This document shows, one piece after another, positions 62,987 to 64,000 of a stretch of 64,000 bases of DNA. The notes below the pieces were generated by a model. It saw only the letters and a program-made list of their open reading frames with translations, searched no databases and had not been told where the DNA came from. Positions within the stretch are counted from its first letter, which is position 1. Each line of letters opens with the position of its first letter. The DNA is from Marinobacter salarius (GTDB lineage Bacteria > Pseudomonadota > Gammaproteobacteria > Pseudomonadales > Oleiphilaceae), in contig NZ_CP136693.1 of assembly GCF_032922745.1 (NCBI RefSeq), positions 868,001 to 932,000 on the forward strand, read 5' to 3'. A program made the position numbers and the translations under genes.

Positions 62987-63901
62987 ATGCAAAAGATCAA
63001 ATGTGCGCTGATCGGGTCCGGAAACATTGGTACCGACCTGATCTATAAAATCCAGCGCAGTGAGTACCTGGAACCGGTCTGGATGGTCGGTATTGATCCG
63101 GAATCCGAGGGCCTGGTGCGCGCCCGGGAAATGGGTCTGAAGACCACAGCTGAAGGCGTTGATGGGCTTTTACCCTATATCGAGGCGGATGGAATCCAGA
63201 TTGCCTTTGATGCAACCAGTGCCTACGTGCACGCGGAGAATAGCCGTAAACTGAATGCACTTGGAGTGCTGATGATTGACCTTACGCCCGCGGCGATTGG
63301 CCCGCTATGCGTACCTCCTGTCAATCTCAAAGAACATACCGACAAGTATGAAATGAACGTGAACATGATCTCCTGTGCTGGTCAGGCGACGATACCCATT
63401 GTACGCGCAGTATCTAATGTCCAATCGGTGGATTATGCAGAGATTGTGGCCACCCTCTCCTCTCGTTCGATCGGTCCTGGCACTCGGGCCAATCTCGATG
63501 AATTTACTTACACCACGTCAGGTGCGCTGACCAAGGTGGGTGGTGCCAGACGGGGCAAGGCACTAGCAATTATCAATCCAGCTGACCCGCCCATGATCAT
63601 GCGGAATACCATTTCCTGTCTCACCGATAACGAGCCGGATCAGGAAACGATTACTGCATCGGTGTTAGCGATGATCAAGGAAGTGCAGAAATACGTTCCA
63701 GGTTACCGGCTGGTAAACGGCCCAGTATTCGACGGTAAGCGCGTTACGGTCTTCATGGAGGTGGAAGGGCTGGGGGATTACCTGCCCAAATACGCCGGCA
63801 ACCTCGACATCATGACCGCCGCTGCAACCCGGACGGCGGAAATGTTTGCCCAGGAAATTCTCGAAGGTACGTTCAATCCCCAGCCTGTGGAGGTAGCGTA
63901 A
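62987..63901 (+). CDS. dmpF: Acetaldehyde dehydrogenase (acylating)
   Basis: A 304-residue DmpF/MhpF, starting MQKIKCALIGSGNIGTDLIYKIQRS with a Rossmann GSGNIG motif. The catalytic cysteine is in NMISCAGQATIPIV. It converts acetaldehyde to acetyl-CoA with NAD+ and CoA, receiving acetaldehyde by channelling from DmpG. Its stop overlaps the dmpG start by one base (TAATG). Confidence 0.95.
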   Translation: MQKIKCALIGSGNIGTDLIYKIQRSEYLEPVWMVGIDPESEGLVRAREMGLKTTAEGVDGLLPYIEADGIQIAFDATSAYVHAENSRKLNALGVLMIDLTPAAIGPLCVPPVNLKEHTDKYEMNVNMISCAGQATIPIVRAVSNVQSVDYAEIVATLSSRSIGPGTRANLDEFTYTTSGALTKVGGARRGKALAIINPADPPMIMRNTISCLTDNEPDQETITASVLAMIKEVQKYVPGYRLVNGPVFDGKRVTVFMEVEGLGDYLPKYAGNLDIMTAAATRTAEMFAQEILEGTFNPQPVEVA

Positions 63902-64000
63902 TGACTGACTCAATGATCGCCGGCGAACTCGAAGGCCGGAAGGTAATTCTTCACGACATGTGTCTGCGCGACGGTATGCACGCCAAGCGCGAACAGATTT
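63901..64000 (+). CDS. dmpG: 4-hydroxy-2-oxovalerate aldolase (partial, continues off the window)
   Basis: The first 33 codons read MTDSMIAGELEGRKVILHDMCLRDGMHAKREQI. HDMCLRDGMHAKRE is the conserved N-terminal DmpG/MhpE motif with the metal-binding Asp. The enzyme splits 4-hydroxy-2-oxovalerate to pyruvate and acetaldehyde in a complex with DmpF. The rest is outside the window. Confidence 0.93.
   Translation, partial: MTDSMIAGELEGRKVILHDMCLRDGMHAKREQI

Overview
The window is the replication-origin neighbourhood of a gammaproteobacterial chromosome. Gene content and order (recF-dnaN-dnaA | rpmH-rnpA-yidD-yidC-mnmE ... mnmG-rsmG-parA-parB-atpIBEFHAGDC-glmU-glmS) fit the Pseudomonas/Marinobacter branch. 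I favour a Marinobacter-like marine hydrocarbon degrader, but that genus call is inference from memory of gene order and protein style, not from a search.

Region 1 (1-36010) is core chromosome. Genes left of about 4.65 kb run leftward (partial recF, an ABC1 kinase, dnaN, dnaA). Almost everything to the right runs rightward. The dnaA-rpmH gap (4654-5296) holds DnaA-box-like sites and an AT-rich stretch. A second gap just upstream of mnmG (20501-20908) holds two perfect DnaA boxes, three near matches and an even more AT-rich stretch, so there are two origin candidates. A near-perfect parS palindrome lies inside recF (140-155), and parA/parB are at 23.5-25.2 kb. A block between mnmE and mnmG carries a Sel1-type lipoprotein, a degenerate GGDEF/EAL protein, a periplasmic binding protein, an acyl-CoA dehydrogenase, a DUF3833 lipoprotein and an RND efflux pair.

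Region 2 (36035-41712) is a decayed Tn7-like transposon at the classic attTn7 position, 24 bp past the glmS stop. Its end carries three abutting 20-bp repeats (probable TnsB sites). tnsA looks intact and its ribosome-binding site lies inside a terminator-like hairpin. tnsB is frameshifted by what looks like loss of one A. tnsC is cut after about 75 codons by an IS3-family element that is itself split by an IS30-family element.

Region 3 (41749-64000) occupies the cargo position of that transposon and is an aromatic (phenol-type) catabolic island. A LysR regulator diverges from a small operon (atypical SDR, cis-CaaD-like tautomerase, GlcG-like protein, truncated chemoreceptor). Next come a DUF1302/DUF1329/YCF48/MMPL envelope module, a DmpR/XylR-type sigma-54 activator, a complete multicomponent phenol hydroxylase (dmpKLMNOP) behind a sigma-54 promoter, a C-terminal stub of catechol 2,3-dioxygenase, and a lower meta-cleavage operon (dmpC, E, H, I, F and the start of G).

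The most interesting signal is a three-copy operator-promoter. An ATAC-N7-GTAT site is followed at fixed spacing by two further GTAT half-sites and a matching -35/-10. It stands before the SDR operon (about 42.67 kb), the DUF1302 envelope operon (about 45.42 kb) and the lower meta operon (about 59.54 kb). In all three the first site centres near -65 of the predicted start, as expected for a BenM/CatM-type LysR protein. This ties the uncharacterised SDR-tautomerase-GlcG genes and the envelope module into one regulon with the meta pathway, while phenol hydroxylase is under separate DmpR/sigma-54 control. Catechol ring cleavage must come from an enzyme outside the visible cluster, because only the last 70 or so residues of the extradiol dioxygenase remain.
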